Below are positions 12,710 to 25,621 of a DNA stretch of 64,000 nucleotides, piece by piece. Under the pieces are notes generated by a model. The model was not told the DNA's origin, ran no database searches, and worked only from the letters and a program-made list of their open reading frames with translations. Every line of letters begins with the position of its first letter. The first letter of the stretch is position 1. The translations under genes were made by a program, and so were the position numbers. Source of the stretch: Arabidopsis thaliana (taxonomy: Eukaryota > Streptophyta > Magnoliopsida > Brassicales > Brassicaceae); NCBI RefSeq assembly GCF_000001735.4, contig NC_003070.9:29497971-29561970 (forward strand). Direction: 5' to 3'.

Positions 12710-13801
12710 AGTGATATAATAAATAAAAAGTAGCGTGTATTTCAAGAAAGCAGTGTGCTCTTTAACTTCGGATGATCTAAGTGTGTGTGTCGACGAAATG
12801 ATGGCTCATCATTTCCATAGATTCTTAGTAATGAAACATTTAGACAATGATTGTGTGCTGCTTCACAGAAGCTAATTTATCAAATTCCTATTCAACTGCA
12901 AAATCTGCTCACTTGTCTGTAATTTATTTCATTGATCAGTTACATCTTCTTTATGAGGATTGAATTAGGTGTCATTGTTAACGTAATTGCCATTGGAACC
13001 GGTTTAGGATTCTGAACAAGTTGGGACTTGGGACTTACCATACTCTTCCGGTTCGATATCTCCCAAGAGTGTAAGACTAGTATGAAGATTATTTTCTTTG
13101 AACTTCGACAAATTCAAGATTTTAAAACTTTCTAAGAATATAAAAACATTTGTCGACACTCGGCAAAAATAAGAATTATATGAAGTTTTGGTGTCGTTAT
13201 AAACTTTTATATATCAACGTTATGAACATATACAAGTTGGTCCATGGGATGATGTGGTATCATATGGCAAATATATACAATGACAAGTCGTTTTCCCTTT
13301 AAAGATTGGCGGAATTTCTAAGTATATGACGAATCATTTAAATATATGTCTATATCACTAAACATATTGGTGCCCAAAAGAAATTCTCGGACCACATTCG
13401 ACGTGTAATATTGAGATTTTCGGTTGTAATGTCTTTGTCGATATCTTTAATGTTGTTATAAAGTTATAAGAAAAAACTGTTACAAGATTTGATCCAACAA
13501 TATACTATCATGTGTACAAGGTATTTATCCACGCACCGTGTAGGACATATTTATTTTGAAATAATTTATATAACACAATAAGATGTACACATAAAGTAAA
13601 ATGTAGCTTACATCAAAACAGTGTGTTTAAACAACTTGATATTATCCATAAAAGATGGGAGCGATGTTGATATTACGAAACAAACAAACACACTCTTGCA
13701 TGTTTTTACAGTTATTGGATTAACAAATAACATTAACTTCAAAATATACAGATGCATTGTCTGTATGTAGCACACACTTATAGATTAAATAGATATATCA
13801 A
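12710..13801. other. Convergent intergenic region
   Basis: Separates the convergent 3' ends of the ROP-interactive gene and GA2OX1. AT-rich, with probable polyadenylation signals (aataaa near 12719). No coding potential or recognisable repeat was seen. Confidence 0.6.
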
Positions 13802-15020
<1,219 letters not shown>

Positions 15021-16265
15021 TGATATATTTCCTTGTTTGATAGAATTTTTTTGATTTTGATAGCTTTGAAGGCTGAGACATTGGGTTATGTACTCGGAGG
15101 AGTGTATATATAGCAGATGAGATGATAAAGATCTTACAACGACGTACGATCAAAACTGTTCAAAACTAAAGCTAATCACTTATTTTTTTCTCTTTTATGT
15201 ATCTATATCAATAAAATTGAATATATCGGGACGATATTTGCGAAAGCCTCCATTGTGATTAGTTATTTGCTAAATAGTAAAAAAATCGTTTAAAATGGTT
15301 TGTCAACAGTTTTTTGTTTTTGTTTTAATTATCATGGACGTCAATGTTTGGTTTTTGGGGTTAAAGTACAGAAGTCAAATTTAAAGAAGAATTATCGAGA
15401 TAAAACATACAATATTTGAGAGCGATAGGAATTTGATATTTTATGGGAGTTTGTTGGCTGACAACATAATCACTAGTTGCGTACTAGTTTTCCCTCATAA
15501 TTTATAAGTATCCTTTTTTTTATTATTATTGCTGATTTGCCTCCTCTATGTATTCATCACCTACTTTCGGTGATTATAACAACTCATGAGTCATGACCCG
15601 GCGACCAACCATGACCTCGTCAACCGGTCCGATGAATCTAATTCGTTCTTTATGTCCTTAAATGTTCGCAGAATGAACTTGAAATTTCGAAAGGGGTATG
15701 GTATGGCTTTTCGAAAGGATCCTAGTGTTTCTCTTTATTACCACATACATACTATACTTGTATATATCTCCGATGTGTTGATTTATAAAGTGTTTATATA
15801 AATACCTAAATTCGGACCACTTAATTAGAAGGATGATATTTTGATCCGAATTCAAATTTTAGGTGCCATTATCAAAAACTAGACTCAACCTTGGACAGAC
15901 CATGGAACAAATATGCGATATTTCACGGTTATATATAAGAAAGTGTTTATGAATAACCACATAAAAATAAATTTGTGGTCCATATATAGTTTTCTTAAGA
16001 CAGATTACTTAAATATTATATCAAAGATACAATGCATTATATCATAAATGATATAGTTATCCAAACATACAGTTTGGATTATGTTCTTTACTGTTGGGGT
16101 GCTCTCACATTTAAAAACTTAAGATTCCAAACAATATCAAGATTCATTTTTAGTGGAATATAATTGCTAAATCTGCTACAAATAGTTTTACAGAAAAATG
16201 GATCGATACTTCATTGTTCATCAACTTTAGACCATACTCTTTTTTGTGTGGAAATTAAAGATTCT

Positions 16266-16312
16266 ATACTTGACACTTATTTTTTTTATAGGCAAAATAC
16301 TTGACTCTTATT
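16266..16312. repeat. Short poly-T insertion with 16-bp direct repeats (one mismatch)
   Basis: atacttgacacttatt (16266-16281) recurs as atacttgactcttatt (16297-16312), one mismatch in 16. Between them lie 15 bases, ttttttataggcaaa, which on the minus strand read as a few bases ending in an A-tract. This is consistent with a very short retroposon. Confidence 0.55.
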
Positions 16313-16838
16313 CATATTATTAACATATGGGGTCATATAACAAAATCGACACGTTCACTAAGAAAGTTGCGGAGGCAGCTGTCACTGTCAAAGAATCAGC
16401 AATTAATAATATCTTTGTGGGTTTTGCATTCTTGAGACCGTTATTGTTCCACGTTGGTTATATGCCCGTTACTCCTTTTTCGGAAATACTTTCATGCTAT
16501 AAAAATAATTGTTGATAAATATGATACTCACCTGAATACCGCATTAAATATTTTTCAAAGGATTAAATGATTTCTTTTTCTTTTCATGTTCTGGTTAAAT
16601 ATTCTTAACTAATATTGCCGACTAAAATCAGTTCGTATCTATACCACAACACAACTGTGTTAATTTCAGTTTGTATTCAAGAATTTATCAAATAGATGTC
16701 CCAAAAATATGGGAGAAGGAAAATGATATCCCAAAACAAAAAAATAATTTGTAAGGAATATTTGATAAAATTTTAAAATCTTGATAATAATTAAATCGTT
16801 TTCTTAGTTTACAGTAGCGATAACTGATTAGTTCTGTT

Positions 16839-16894
16839 GAGAGGTAAACATTTTTTTTTTTTTTTTTTTTTTGTAAATCTAGAGAGGTAAACAT
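16839..16894. repeat. Short poly-T insertion with exact 13-bp direct repeats
   Basis: gagaggtaaacat occurs at 16839-16851 and, without mismatch, at 16882-16894. The interval is a run of about 21 T followed by gtaaatcta. On the minus strand this is a nine-base body plus a poly-A tail between target-site duplications. Confidence 0.7.
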
Positions 16895-18273
16895 ACACAT
16901 TATGTCAATTAACTTTAGCCTTATTAACTAACAGAATAACAGTCTAATACAGTGGTGTCAGCATTTCAATTTTCATAAATAGATAATAATTGAGATACAT
17001 TATTAATACTTAACTATATTCACTATTTAGAACATACACAGACATTATCCTCGAATAAAGTTTCTTGTTATAATATATGTTGAGCCTTGAGGGGTGGTGG
17101 TACATGAGAAGCCACGTAGGAGGCAATTCGATGAGAGAAATATATTTGAAAGAACACAATAGTTTCGCATGTAGGTTCCTTTTTAAAGATTGATGTGAAC
17201 TATAATGTTAGATTCTTTACCCAAAATAATAATGTTATATATAATAACAACTAAACATTTATTATTCGATATGAATAAAATCTTCTTTGGACGGACGTAA
17301 GCGATTGGATAGCCATAGAGGGACAGCCTGAGAAACAAGAACCGACATGTACGGGCCAAAAAAATCATATAAATATTTTTTTTGGTTGGTTAAACGGTTT
17401 AACTTAAACCCCATATAATTGTAGTAGGTAATACTATATCAGAATATAGCCCAAAAAAACTATAATGTAGGTTAGTTTATGTCGAGAAATATACATTTGA
17501 CGATTAATTAGAAAGAAGGACTATACGATTAATACCAATTACCAAAGTGACTTATATTGCTTTGTCTAAGAAACAATGTGGTTATAAGATTACCAAAATT
17601 CTTTCTTCTTTTATAAAGACCAAAGTAGATTATTGCTTTATAATTTGTCAAGGTGGTGATAAGAAGAGATTACAATCCAATCTTTATATTCAGGTGGTGA
17701 ATCGATAAAATATCCCACAAAATAATTTATTCGGGGGAAGACAAAAAAATGTAAGGATAATATCAAAGGGTGGTTTCAAGTTGTTTCGACTTATTTGGGT
17801 GTCTGGTTCCTTCAATTATGTGAGTGATGTCGGGCCAAAAATGACACTGGAGTTCCCTCATTGGTTTAAAAGTATATGATATTTAATGCTTTTCTTTTAC
17901 AGTTGTGTACTTTCTGTTCTTATATATATTTTTTTTTTCTGTTAGTATAATTGTACAGAGACTACAACGAACCTATAACAAAAAAAAAAAAAAGACACTA
18001 CAAGTCTACAACCAATGATTTGGATAGAAGCACGAATCATGAACGTAGCATAGAAGAACGAAGATGGGCCAATTTTGGGCCTTAAAGATGCCGATATTTT
18101 CGGAGCTACTTCATGATAGAAGTAAAAATCCTTCTTAAAAGGTCTCGACAATTTTTCGAAATCCTCAAGTATCTTGATCATACTAGATCCAACGGTTGAG
18201 ATAGAGATATTTTACAAATCTTCGAGAAGAATGGTACGAAAAAATGACCCACATTATGACATGTTTTGTATCA

Positions 18274-18313
18274 AGTGGCTTCGAGCCACGTGGGGAGTGG
18301 CTATATGCCACGT
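18274..18313. promoter_or_regulatory. Paired 18-bp palindromes with ACGT (G-box-like) cores
   Basis: agtggcttcgagccacgt (18274-18291) and agtggctatatgccacgt (18296-18313) share both arms and differ only in the centre. Each can form a small hairpin and each ends in a CCACGT element, the first within gccacgtggg. Such elements bind bZIP and bHLH factors. No transcript start is known here. Confidence 0.5.
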
Positions 18314-19176
18314 CCCTATATGATTCTCTGTCTGACTCCTAATTTTCCCTCTTCCAAATAAAAGTTCAATAATGAAAAATAGTACTAGTATAAAACTGTC
18401 ATGTTAACCTATTATGACCCGTATAAATGCTGGCAAAAAAAGGGACTATCTATAGAATAAAAATGAAATATAGACAGAGTTTTCAGTATTATGCTTGACA
18501 TAACACAGATTTCAAGTCTTATTTTTTCTTAAATCTGATTGAGTAGCGTTTTCAAAAGCAAATACGATCACTATTAGAGTGTATGTATACAGTATATGTG
18601 TTATTGGAGTGTCATTTTCAAAACTTTTTGCATTATGTCATTCTTAGAACATTTGAAAAGTCTGTGGGGATTTTGTCTCTCTTGAAATCAGTAAATCTTT
18701 CTTTTACTCTCCTGCTCATGTTAACATCAAAAGATTGAGAAAATTAGGGTTTCTTCTGCTCTTTTGTTGTCTTCATCGTTGTAAATAAACCAGGTGATTC
18801 AAGAATTCGGGTCTTTTCTTGAGGGGTGTTTCTATTAAGCGGTCTTATAATATGCTAGGTTCTTTGTGGATTTGAGTTTTCTATTGGTCTGGAACAAACG
18901 CGTAATCAGGAGTTCATTGATTAGAAGTTTTGTTCGATTATATAGATAGCTCTCATTTCTTACATAGGTGCTGTGAGTTGCATTGAGTATGTAGCCTCAG
19001 GTGGGTTATCACTTATCAGAAAAAAGTACTCTTTTGATTTTCTTTTCTTTAGGGAATGTGCTGACCAGAGTAAGACAATGGACAGTTATTTAACAACTTT
19101 TAGGAGATAGGCTTATCTCAATGGCTTTGCTTTGTCACTACACCATAAAAAGATAAAAAAGTGTTCATTTTTTTGT

Positions 19177-19940
19177 TCACTGAGTAACGATACTAACAGT
19201 TTCTTCATCTTCCATTTCAAACGGAAACCAAATCTCATTGACCCGCTGACTCCACTGGAACGGCCAGCTAAATTGCGCCACCGTGTAAGCCCAAGCCGAT
19301 CCGACACCGCCGGTTTCTCTGCTTTTCTCAATTGCCTTGGCCCATACGGTACCTTGTAGGCTCGCCTTCAGCTCAGCCACTTGTTTTCCAATTTTATGAT
19401 CCGCAACATATCCACTAATTTGCTTCACCGCCACGTACCTCGAGTCCCATCTCTGTACGTGGAGGTTGTTTCCCGGAGGTGGATCAGGTTGGAATGCCTT
19501 GGGAACGAAGAAAGAGACTATGAAGGTGCTCAAGTTCTGAGAGACTTGGGTGATATAAGGAAGTGCTATCTCTATCCTCTGGTGATAATCGTTGTTCCCG
19601 TTCATGTAATCAGACAATCTGCATACAAATTAGCAAAACGCATTTTGAATACGTTTTCGATTAAAAACCTTAGTTAATTTAGGAATGAATAATGAATAAA
19701 ATACTGGTTCCAACCGTTGCCAGAAGCTTCGTTGAGAGAGATATCTTGAATTGGTTCGGTAGAAATCCAAACGGTGGTGTTGTAGCGATGAATCTCGTAG
19801 CCATTCCCGGCGTGGACAACCTCATAACTCGGACACTCGGCTCGGTTACAATTCGGCGGCAACGAGTCGATAAGGTCTGAACCGCCGGAGAGAAGGGTGA
19901 GAAGGAACGAGAGCTTGAAGATGCTCAGAGCCGCTTCCAT
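19177..19940 (-). CDS. SOUL haem-binding family protein, secreted type (copy 1)
   Basis: Two exons, 19940-19705 and 19618-19177, giving about 225 residues. The N-terminus (LSIFKLSFLLTLLSG) is a likely signal peptide. The SOUL fold signatures follow: ECPSYEVVHAGNGYEIHRYN, a variable helix, then LHVQRWDSRYVAVKQISGYV, and a C-terminal VNEIWFPFEMEDEE. SOUL proteins bind porphyrins or haem; the role of this secreted plant subgroup is not established. The donor CA|gtattt was chosen because it keeps the frame and aligns the junction with the downstream copy. It lies about 1 kb from a second SOUL gene in the same orientation, a tandem pair. Probably At1g78450. Confidence 0.9.
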
Positions 19941-20576
19941 TGGCGGATTTGTTTTCCGTTGCGGCCATGCAACGTAAACTGATACAAGGTTTTATACATT
20001 TATGAAGAAAAACATAAACATTTTTTTTGTAACAGATAAGGTTTTATGTGTGTGGTTCATCTTCGGATAGGATTAAATTGCATTGTAAACACATGATTAA
20101 ATATAACAAGTTGGCCGACAAAAATAATATGCATTAAAAATATCGAAATTACATAAATTATCGCTTTAATTTATATTTTCCTAATATTTATTTTTCACTC
20201 TTTTTTTTCATGGTTTTGATCAGGTGCTTTCTTTTACAGCTTTATAAGTGTTCTAGAAAGCGAAACTGAAAAAAAAAAAAAGCGAAACTGAAAAAATCAT
20301 TTACAGTTTTTTTTTGATTCGATGATATTTAGGTTTGATTTTCAATTTTGATTCAATAATCTTAGTTATTATTTAATCTTTTATCAAACTTTTTGGTTAC
20401 AGTTTTCCCCACCTTTACAAAATAACAATATTAATCACCACTTAACCAGAGATACAATTTATACCGGTTAAACCAGAAGCTGCAAGCTGCTGTTACAGTA
20501 TCGATCGGTTCTAAACCACCTCTTCTAATCCAATTGCTACGTAACAATCAAATCGTGAGGGCGTCATTAACATGAT
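19941..20576. other. Spacer between the tandem SOUL genes
   Basis: AT-rich promoter of the first SOUL gene and 3' flank of the second. It contains gccgacaaaaataa (20114-20127), also found in a short insertion near 28612, and a poly-A duplication at 20257-20290. Confidence 0.55.
20257..20290. repeat. 12-bp duplication around a pure poly-A tract
   Basis: aaagcgaaactg (20257-20268) is repeated exactly at 20279-20290 with only A residues between. Both copies are followed by further A. This is either an insertion of nothing but a poly-A tail or a tandem duplication of a 22-bp unit. Confidence 0.6.
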
Positions 20577-21326
20577 CTACATGTTAAACGGAACCATGAT
20601 CTCATTAATCACCCTAGCCGTGGTATGAGATGGCGGGTTATAAACAGCGAGAAAATACGCCGGCAACTTTCCTTTGCTCTTCTCGATGGGCAAAATCCAG
20701 TTAGAATCCCGGAGGCTTTCCATCAGAGCCGCAGCTTCGTCCTTGGCTACATTGTTCGACACGTAGCCACCGATCTGTCTCACGGCTACGTAAGTTGGTT
20801 TCGTAGACCGAACGTGGAGATCATCGGCCTGAGGTGGGTTCTGTTGGTTCTTCTTCGGGAGGTAGAGTGAGACCGTGTAGACTGATCTTCCAGGCGTTGC
20901 TTGTGCGATCACCGGAGCTGTCATGTTCATCTTCACGTTGCTCTTGTTATCTCCTTCTATGTACCTATTTAATCTATAAACCCAAAAACGTAGTCAACTT
21001 CAGTTTATAATATAAAGAAACCGAAAGAACACCAAGTCTTATATATTCGATTTATTCATTTACCGTCGGAAACCGGTTTTGGTGGCTTGAGTCATGGATA
21101 GGGAGGGGATAGGACTAGTAGATATCCATAGGGCAGCGTCGTACATGCGGATCTCAAAGCCGTATCCGGCCTCTACCAATTTATAGGTGGGACACTCGTA
21201 GTGGTCACATGTCCCCGGACGAAACCCATTAGATGGATTCCATGGTGCGGGAGCCTGAGCATATGATCCAACCACGACTAGGCTGACGCATAGCGATAGC
21301 TTTAAGATGTTTAAACCGGTTTCCAT
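20577..21326 (-). CDS. SOUL haem-binding family protein, secreted type (copy 2)
   Basis: Two exons, 21326-21064 and 20973-20577, giving 219 residues. There is a predicted signal peptide (LNILKLSLCVSLVVVGSYA), then CPTYKLVEAGYGFEIRMYD, MNMTAPVIA and the C-terminal VINEIMVPFN. The single intron sits at the same position and phase as in the neighbouring SOUL gene, which shows tandem duplication. This copy keeps the canonical KMNMTAPV stretch, which is replaced in copy 1 (NGNNDYHQRIEIALPYI), so it is probably the less derived of the two. Probably At1g78460. Function beyond porphyrin binding is not known to me. Confidence 0.92.
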
Positions 21327-22892
21327 GATTGAATAGACTTAAATGAAAAACCAAAAAAAAAAAAAAAAGAAGAGAGTTAATTGAAAATCGTAGATCCGAA
21401 TTGGTAATGTTTTGTGTAAGTATTTATAGTTGTTTTTTTGGGCAATGAGATGATAAGAATAGAGTACAAGTTATTAATATCTTTGACTTGTTAAAGTTAG
21501 TAGTACAAGTTTGACCTCTAATAATTGGGTTCAGTTGGCAAGACAATTATGAAATCCTTTGAGGTATTAAATGTAGATTTTGATAAATGTTTGCCAAGTT
21601 TAGCAGAGATATTTGCCTAAATAAAAGTTAATTTCTTATGGATAATATATTAATTAGTCAGCAAAATTGATAGCCTAACAAAAATTAGGACTTCCATTTT
21701 TAAAAAGGCACAATATTAATTGTGTGAGTAAATATTGAACAGTTTTAAAAAAAATTAAGAAGCAACCTAAATTCAACTACATAATGGTAAAAAAGGATAA
21801 TTTTTTTTTTTAATAGAGAAAATCATTTTTTTTTCCCGATAAATATGATAAGATGAAACATAATTACCGATGTGTCGATGTCTTACTAAATGTTTCTAAT
21901 TTTGTATAATAAAATAGCATAGATCGATATAAGATATAATGTGGACTTGTCGAAGGAGATGAGAGCAGCCGCTGATATGGGGACCATTGGATTTGTCTGA
22001 AAACAGTAACGATAGATGGACTCAACTCAAGTGATGAAGATATTTTGTTTGGACTTGTAAGTTGTGAGAGGATCAATTTCACTAAAGAACCTAGGTTAGG
22101 ATGTAAACTCGCACATATTTGATGTTTCAGTTTCCACTGCAAACAAACTTGTTCTGTGCGGACCACTTAACTATTTGGACTGATTTACTTGTAGGGATTA
22201 GTTGGCGATCGGATATCTGATGCTAATTATAAAAGTCAAGATAATCATCTCTTCGTAGGAAACTGCAAATTGTGCCGCTCTACTGAATTACCAAAAGTTT
22301 AGAAACTAGATAGTAAACACCTAATTTCATTAAAGACATTTTGTATTTCTCAGTTCACTTTTACCAATCTACAAACTGAAAATGAATTTGACAGAAAACG
22401 CTAGATAAGTAAAAGAAATTGACACAATATGCATATTTAGCTATGTCCCAAGTATTACATATATACAGTACATCAAATAGCCTTCAATCTTCATAGTTCA
22501 TATATATATACAACAGACACTCTCCTAAAATTGCTACTATCGATCAAATAATGTCTCAATAAATGCATCATAACAATAAGTTTAATTTCAAAAAAAAAAA
22601 AAAAAAACACACAAATTTTGATGCCGAAATAAAATTTGATAAAATTATTTTCATGCCATGTATTACTAAACTATAATTCCACGTATTAAATGATTATTTT
22701 CTTTCTCATTTTGAAATGTAGACAAAAAATAATAATCAAAATTCTCCAATTGAAAAACGGGAAGGTAATTAATTAACCTGAATTGCCTTTTGTGTATATA
22801 TACTCTACGATGTGCCTCTTTGCAACAATAAAATCAAATAAGCTATACTTCCATTTCCTTAGTTTTTGAGTCAAACTCTCTTTTCTTCATTC
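21327..22892. other. Intergenic region between SOUL copy 2 and the F-box gene
   Basis: AT-rich DNA holding the two divergent promoters. Homopolymer A runs lie at 21353-21369 and 22591-22608. Nothing coding was recognised; the 100-codon frame on the minus strand at 21864-22166 has no motif. Confidence 0.55.
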
Positions 22893-25026
22893 ATGTCTCT
22901 CTTACAAAATGCATCCTCTATATCATCGAACAAAAGAATCAGTATCGATGCAATCGATAATGTTAATCAACTTCCTGACGATATGTTGTCCAAAATCTTA
23001 TCAGAATTGTCCACAGAAGAAGCGATAAAGACATGTGTTTTGTCCAAACAATGGGGGGATACATGGAAACAAGTGTCAAATCTTTGCTTTGACATGCGAA
23101 AGACCATCACCATCAACGGGATTGTCCTGCCACAATTATTAGATCGTGCCGCTAATCAGATAACCGAGTTTTTTTTTTTTTTTTTTGTCAATTATAACCG
23201 AGGTTCTTTTCATTTTTCTCTCAATATTCAATCTTACAAGTTTAAATCAGTTATTGATAAAAGGAATTTTGGATTAAAAGATGAAAATTGTTATATTGCC
23301 TTTGAGGACTTATAAGAAATTTCATACATATAAATGTGAAATCATAGACATGTATATGTATCAAATTTATGTTTTTTTTAAAAAATAAAATAAATAGCAA
23401 ATAACGGTATTTAACGGTATTTAGAGGGAAATAAATAACGGTATTTTTTTGAAACATTGTTACATTTAAAACAAATAACGGTATTTCGCCCGAAACGTTA
23501 TCTTATGTTAAACAAATTTATGATCAATAATCTAGAGAAGTATGATCTCATGCCTTTTTCTACATAGATTAATAAATACACACATACATAAAATTACATA
23601 TTAACAATTTTTCTATAAAATTCAACATATATATACGATATAAAGAGAAACACGTATAAATTGAAAACATAGACTCTTCATAATTGTTTGTCCTTATTTA
23701 AATCTTAATCATTTTTGCATTTTTCAGGTTATAAACAAGCACAATGGCCATTTAGAGACTTGCATAATATCCCATTATTCATACCAATTGGAAGACGGGA
23801 TGCTTGCTTCTTGGATCCAATCACTGACTAGTATGAAACACACCAAAAATCTTATCCTTGCAAATTTTAATGGTCGCTTCGCACCAACAGGTGAAGACAA
23901 TGTGCTCAAGCTGTCCACAGAGACATTCAACCATCCAAGCCTAAGAACACTCTCGCTATATCAATACATATTACAAGATGCACAAGCTTTTAACAATTGT
24001 AAAAATCTCAAGTACCTTGACCTGTTTCAAATCTTTGCTGAGGTTGATGTTTTCAACGAAGTCATCTCGTCTTGCCCCTCCCTCGAGGTTCTTATCCTAC
24101 AAATCATTTTCTTCAACCCCAGTGGTCATTTGAAGATTGATCATAAAACGTTAAGGATCTTGTCCATGTCATGCAACCAAATTGATAGCATTGAAGTGCG
24201 TGCAGCTCGTCTTGATATTCTCTCCATAGAATATATCCCATGTGAGAGTGATAACGTCGTTCTCGAAATTCCTAGACTCCAGTTTGGTAGAAACTATTGG
24301 GTAGCAGGAAGACTCTTGCCTCATACTAGCATCAACATCTCATGTCCCCCTCAGGTACAAGAAATTACACTTAAGGATATAAACATTTATATTTAGTTTG
24401 ACATGTTTGTTAATTGTGTATTTAAATATAGAAGCAAGAAAGCAACGGGATGGTGAAGTGGGATACCAACTATGCAACATCACCTGCATCTTTATCTGTG
24501 AGTTTAGATTTGAAGAATCCTCGAGAAGTAGAAGTGCTAAGGAAAATCTTAGCTGTGTGGACTGAAAAAATGATAGAAGTTGAAATATCATTTAAGGTAT
24601 ATGTTCATTTCATGTTCCATTTTAATTGGATGCTTTGATCTTTGATCTCTTTAAAATCACTTTTGTTATAATATTGATTGAGATTTGATACAATACTTTA
24701 ATTTGTTGTGAATGTAGAATAACAATCCTCTTGGGGAAGAAGGCAATTCTTCTGACGGTGGAGCACAAAACAATTTATGGGAGAAGGCAGAACCGTTTCC
24801 CAATGCTGACTTTCGTGTGGATACTATATGGATGCACAATTTCAAGGGTTCAAATAAAGAACAATTTGCACTAGCGTCGCGTTTCGTGATGCAAAAGACA
24901 GTAATGAAGAAGATGATGATTAAGACATCATTTGATGAAAAGAAGAAGAAAGAGATAGAAGCGGCAGTTGCCAAGCTAAAGGAACTTCCAAAAGGTAACG
25001 AGGAGCTTAGTATCGAATGCTTCTAA
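22893..25026 (+). CDS. F-box/LRR/FBD protein, first exon disrupted by a poly-T insertion
   Basis: Substrate-receptor type subunit for SCF ubiquitin ligases. The F-box is at about residues 25-70 (LPDDMLSKILSELSTEEAIK...LSKQWGDTWK). Leucine-rich segments follow (LRTLSLYQY, CKNLKYLDL, CPSLEVLIL, KTLRILSMSC), then a C-terminal FBD domain (ASRFVMQKTVMKKMMI). Exons 2-4 are 23728-24354, 24432-24596 and 24718-25026, all in phase 0. Without the insertion, exon 1 would be 22893-23168 and the protein 458 residues. In this sequence a 34-bp insertion (25 bases plus a 9-bp duplication) separates the old exon end from its GT donor. Splicing at the displaced donor after 23202 shifts the frame and soon meets a stop. 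A GT at 23187 inside the insertion would add six Phe codons and keep the frame. Functional status is therefore open. Probably At1g78470. Confidence 0.75.
23160..23202. mobile_element. Micro-retroposon-like poly-T insertion in an F-box exon
   Basis: ataaccgag occurs at 23160-23168 and again at 23194-23202. Between them lie 18 T followed by gtcaatt. On the minus strand this is a seven-base body ending in poly-A, with a 9-bp target-site duplication. The second copy sits directly before a GT donor, so the ancestral junction was gag|gttctt. Confidence 0.75.
23400..23490. repeat. Cluster of taacggtattt repeats in the F-box intron
   Basis: Four copies of taacggtattt lie within about 90 bp of the first intron. 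The last, continued as taacggtatttcgc (ending 23489), has an exact 14-bp inverse match at 26534-26547. This suggests a small dispersed repeat. Confidence 0.6.
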
Positions 25027-25573
25027 TGAGATTTGGTTTGAATCTATCTGTAAGGACTAAGAAGTTAGCCTTTAATCATTTGTGTGAAGATTATATATGG
25101 TCTCAACTTTCAAGTATTTAATGTTTTCGGTGTTTGTTTCATGTTGTAATATCTGGGATTTAGTTTGTCCTCAAAGTCATGCCTAAGGTATAGACATCTT
25201 TATATATATAATTGTTGATTTTGTAACTTTACTTTTGTTGTTCTGGCACATTTTGGAGTATAGTTCGTAGGATTTATTTTTAGTCTAAGAAAGTGACGAA
25301 GAACACCACATCATTGTTTAAAAATTTTCTTTCAAATATTTATTTAACGTACTAACTTAATATTTTGCATGTACGAATATAATCTTTAGAAATTAATACT
25401 CGATAACTTAATACCTCGATAAACCAACATTTATTTGGTTCAAATTAGTTCTTTAGGTTAATTAGTATATAGATAAATGAAGGGAATCATTTTTATAAAT
25501 TAATAAATATCATAATCACGTCATTATTAATTTAGAGATGATTTATTTATAAAAATATTTAAGCATTACCACT

Positions 25574-25621
25574 ACACATTGTTTTTTCTTTTCTTTGTGA
25601 ACCAGCCATTGACACATTGTT
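25574..25621. repeat. Short insertion with 10-bp direct repeats
   Basis: acacattgtt at 25574-25583 recurs at 25612-25621. The 28 bases between, starting ttttcttttc and ending agccattg, read on the minus strand as a short body ending in an A-rich tail. The structure matches the other poly-A-tailed scars in this window. Confidence 0.5.

Larger units (their letters stand above)
15021..19176. other. Gene-poor 4-kb region with retroposon scars and an orphan promoter-like segment
   Basis: No supported protein gene. The 62-codon frame at 16327-16515 has no family match that I recognise and was left uncalled. Two short poly-T insertions with flanking repeats lie at 16266-16312 and 16839-16894. Two 18-bp palindromes with ACGT cores occur at 18274-18313, followed by a TATA-like gtataaatg (about 18420) and leader-like pyrimidine-rich sequence with attagggtttc (about 18745). 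The two insertions and the palindromes have their own entries. Confidence 0.5.

Noticed and set aside
16327-16515. 62-codon frame (VAEAAVTVKESAINNIF...)
   Set aside because: The first half looks helical and gene-like, but no family was recognised and no adjacent exon continues it. It may be a gene scrap.
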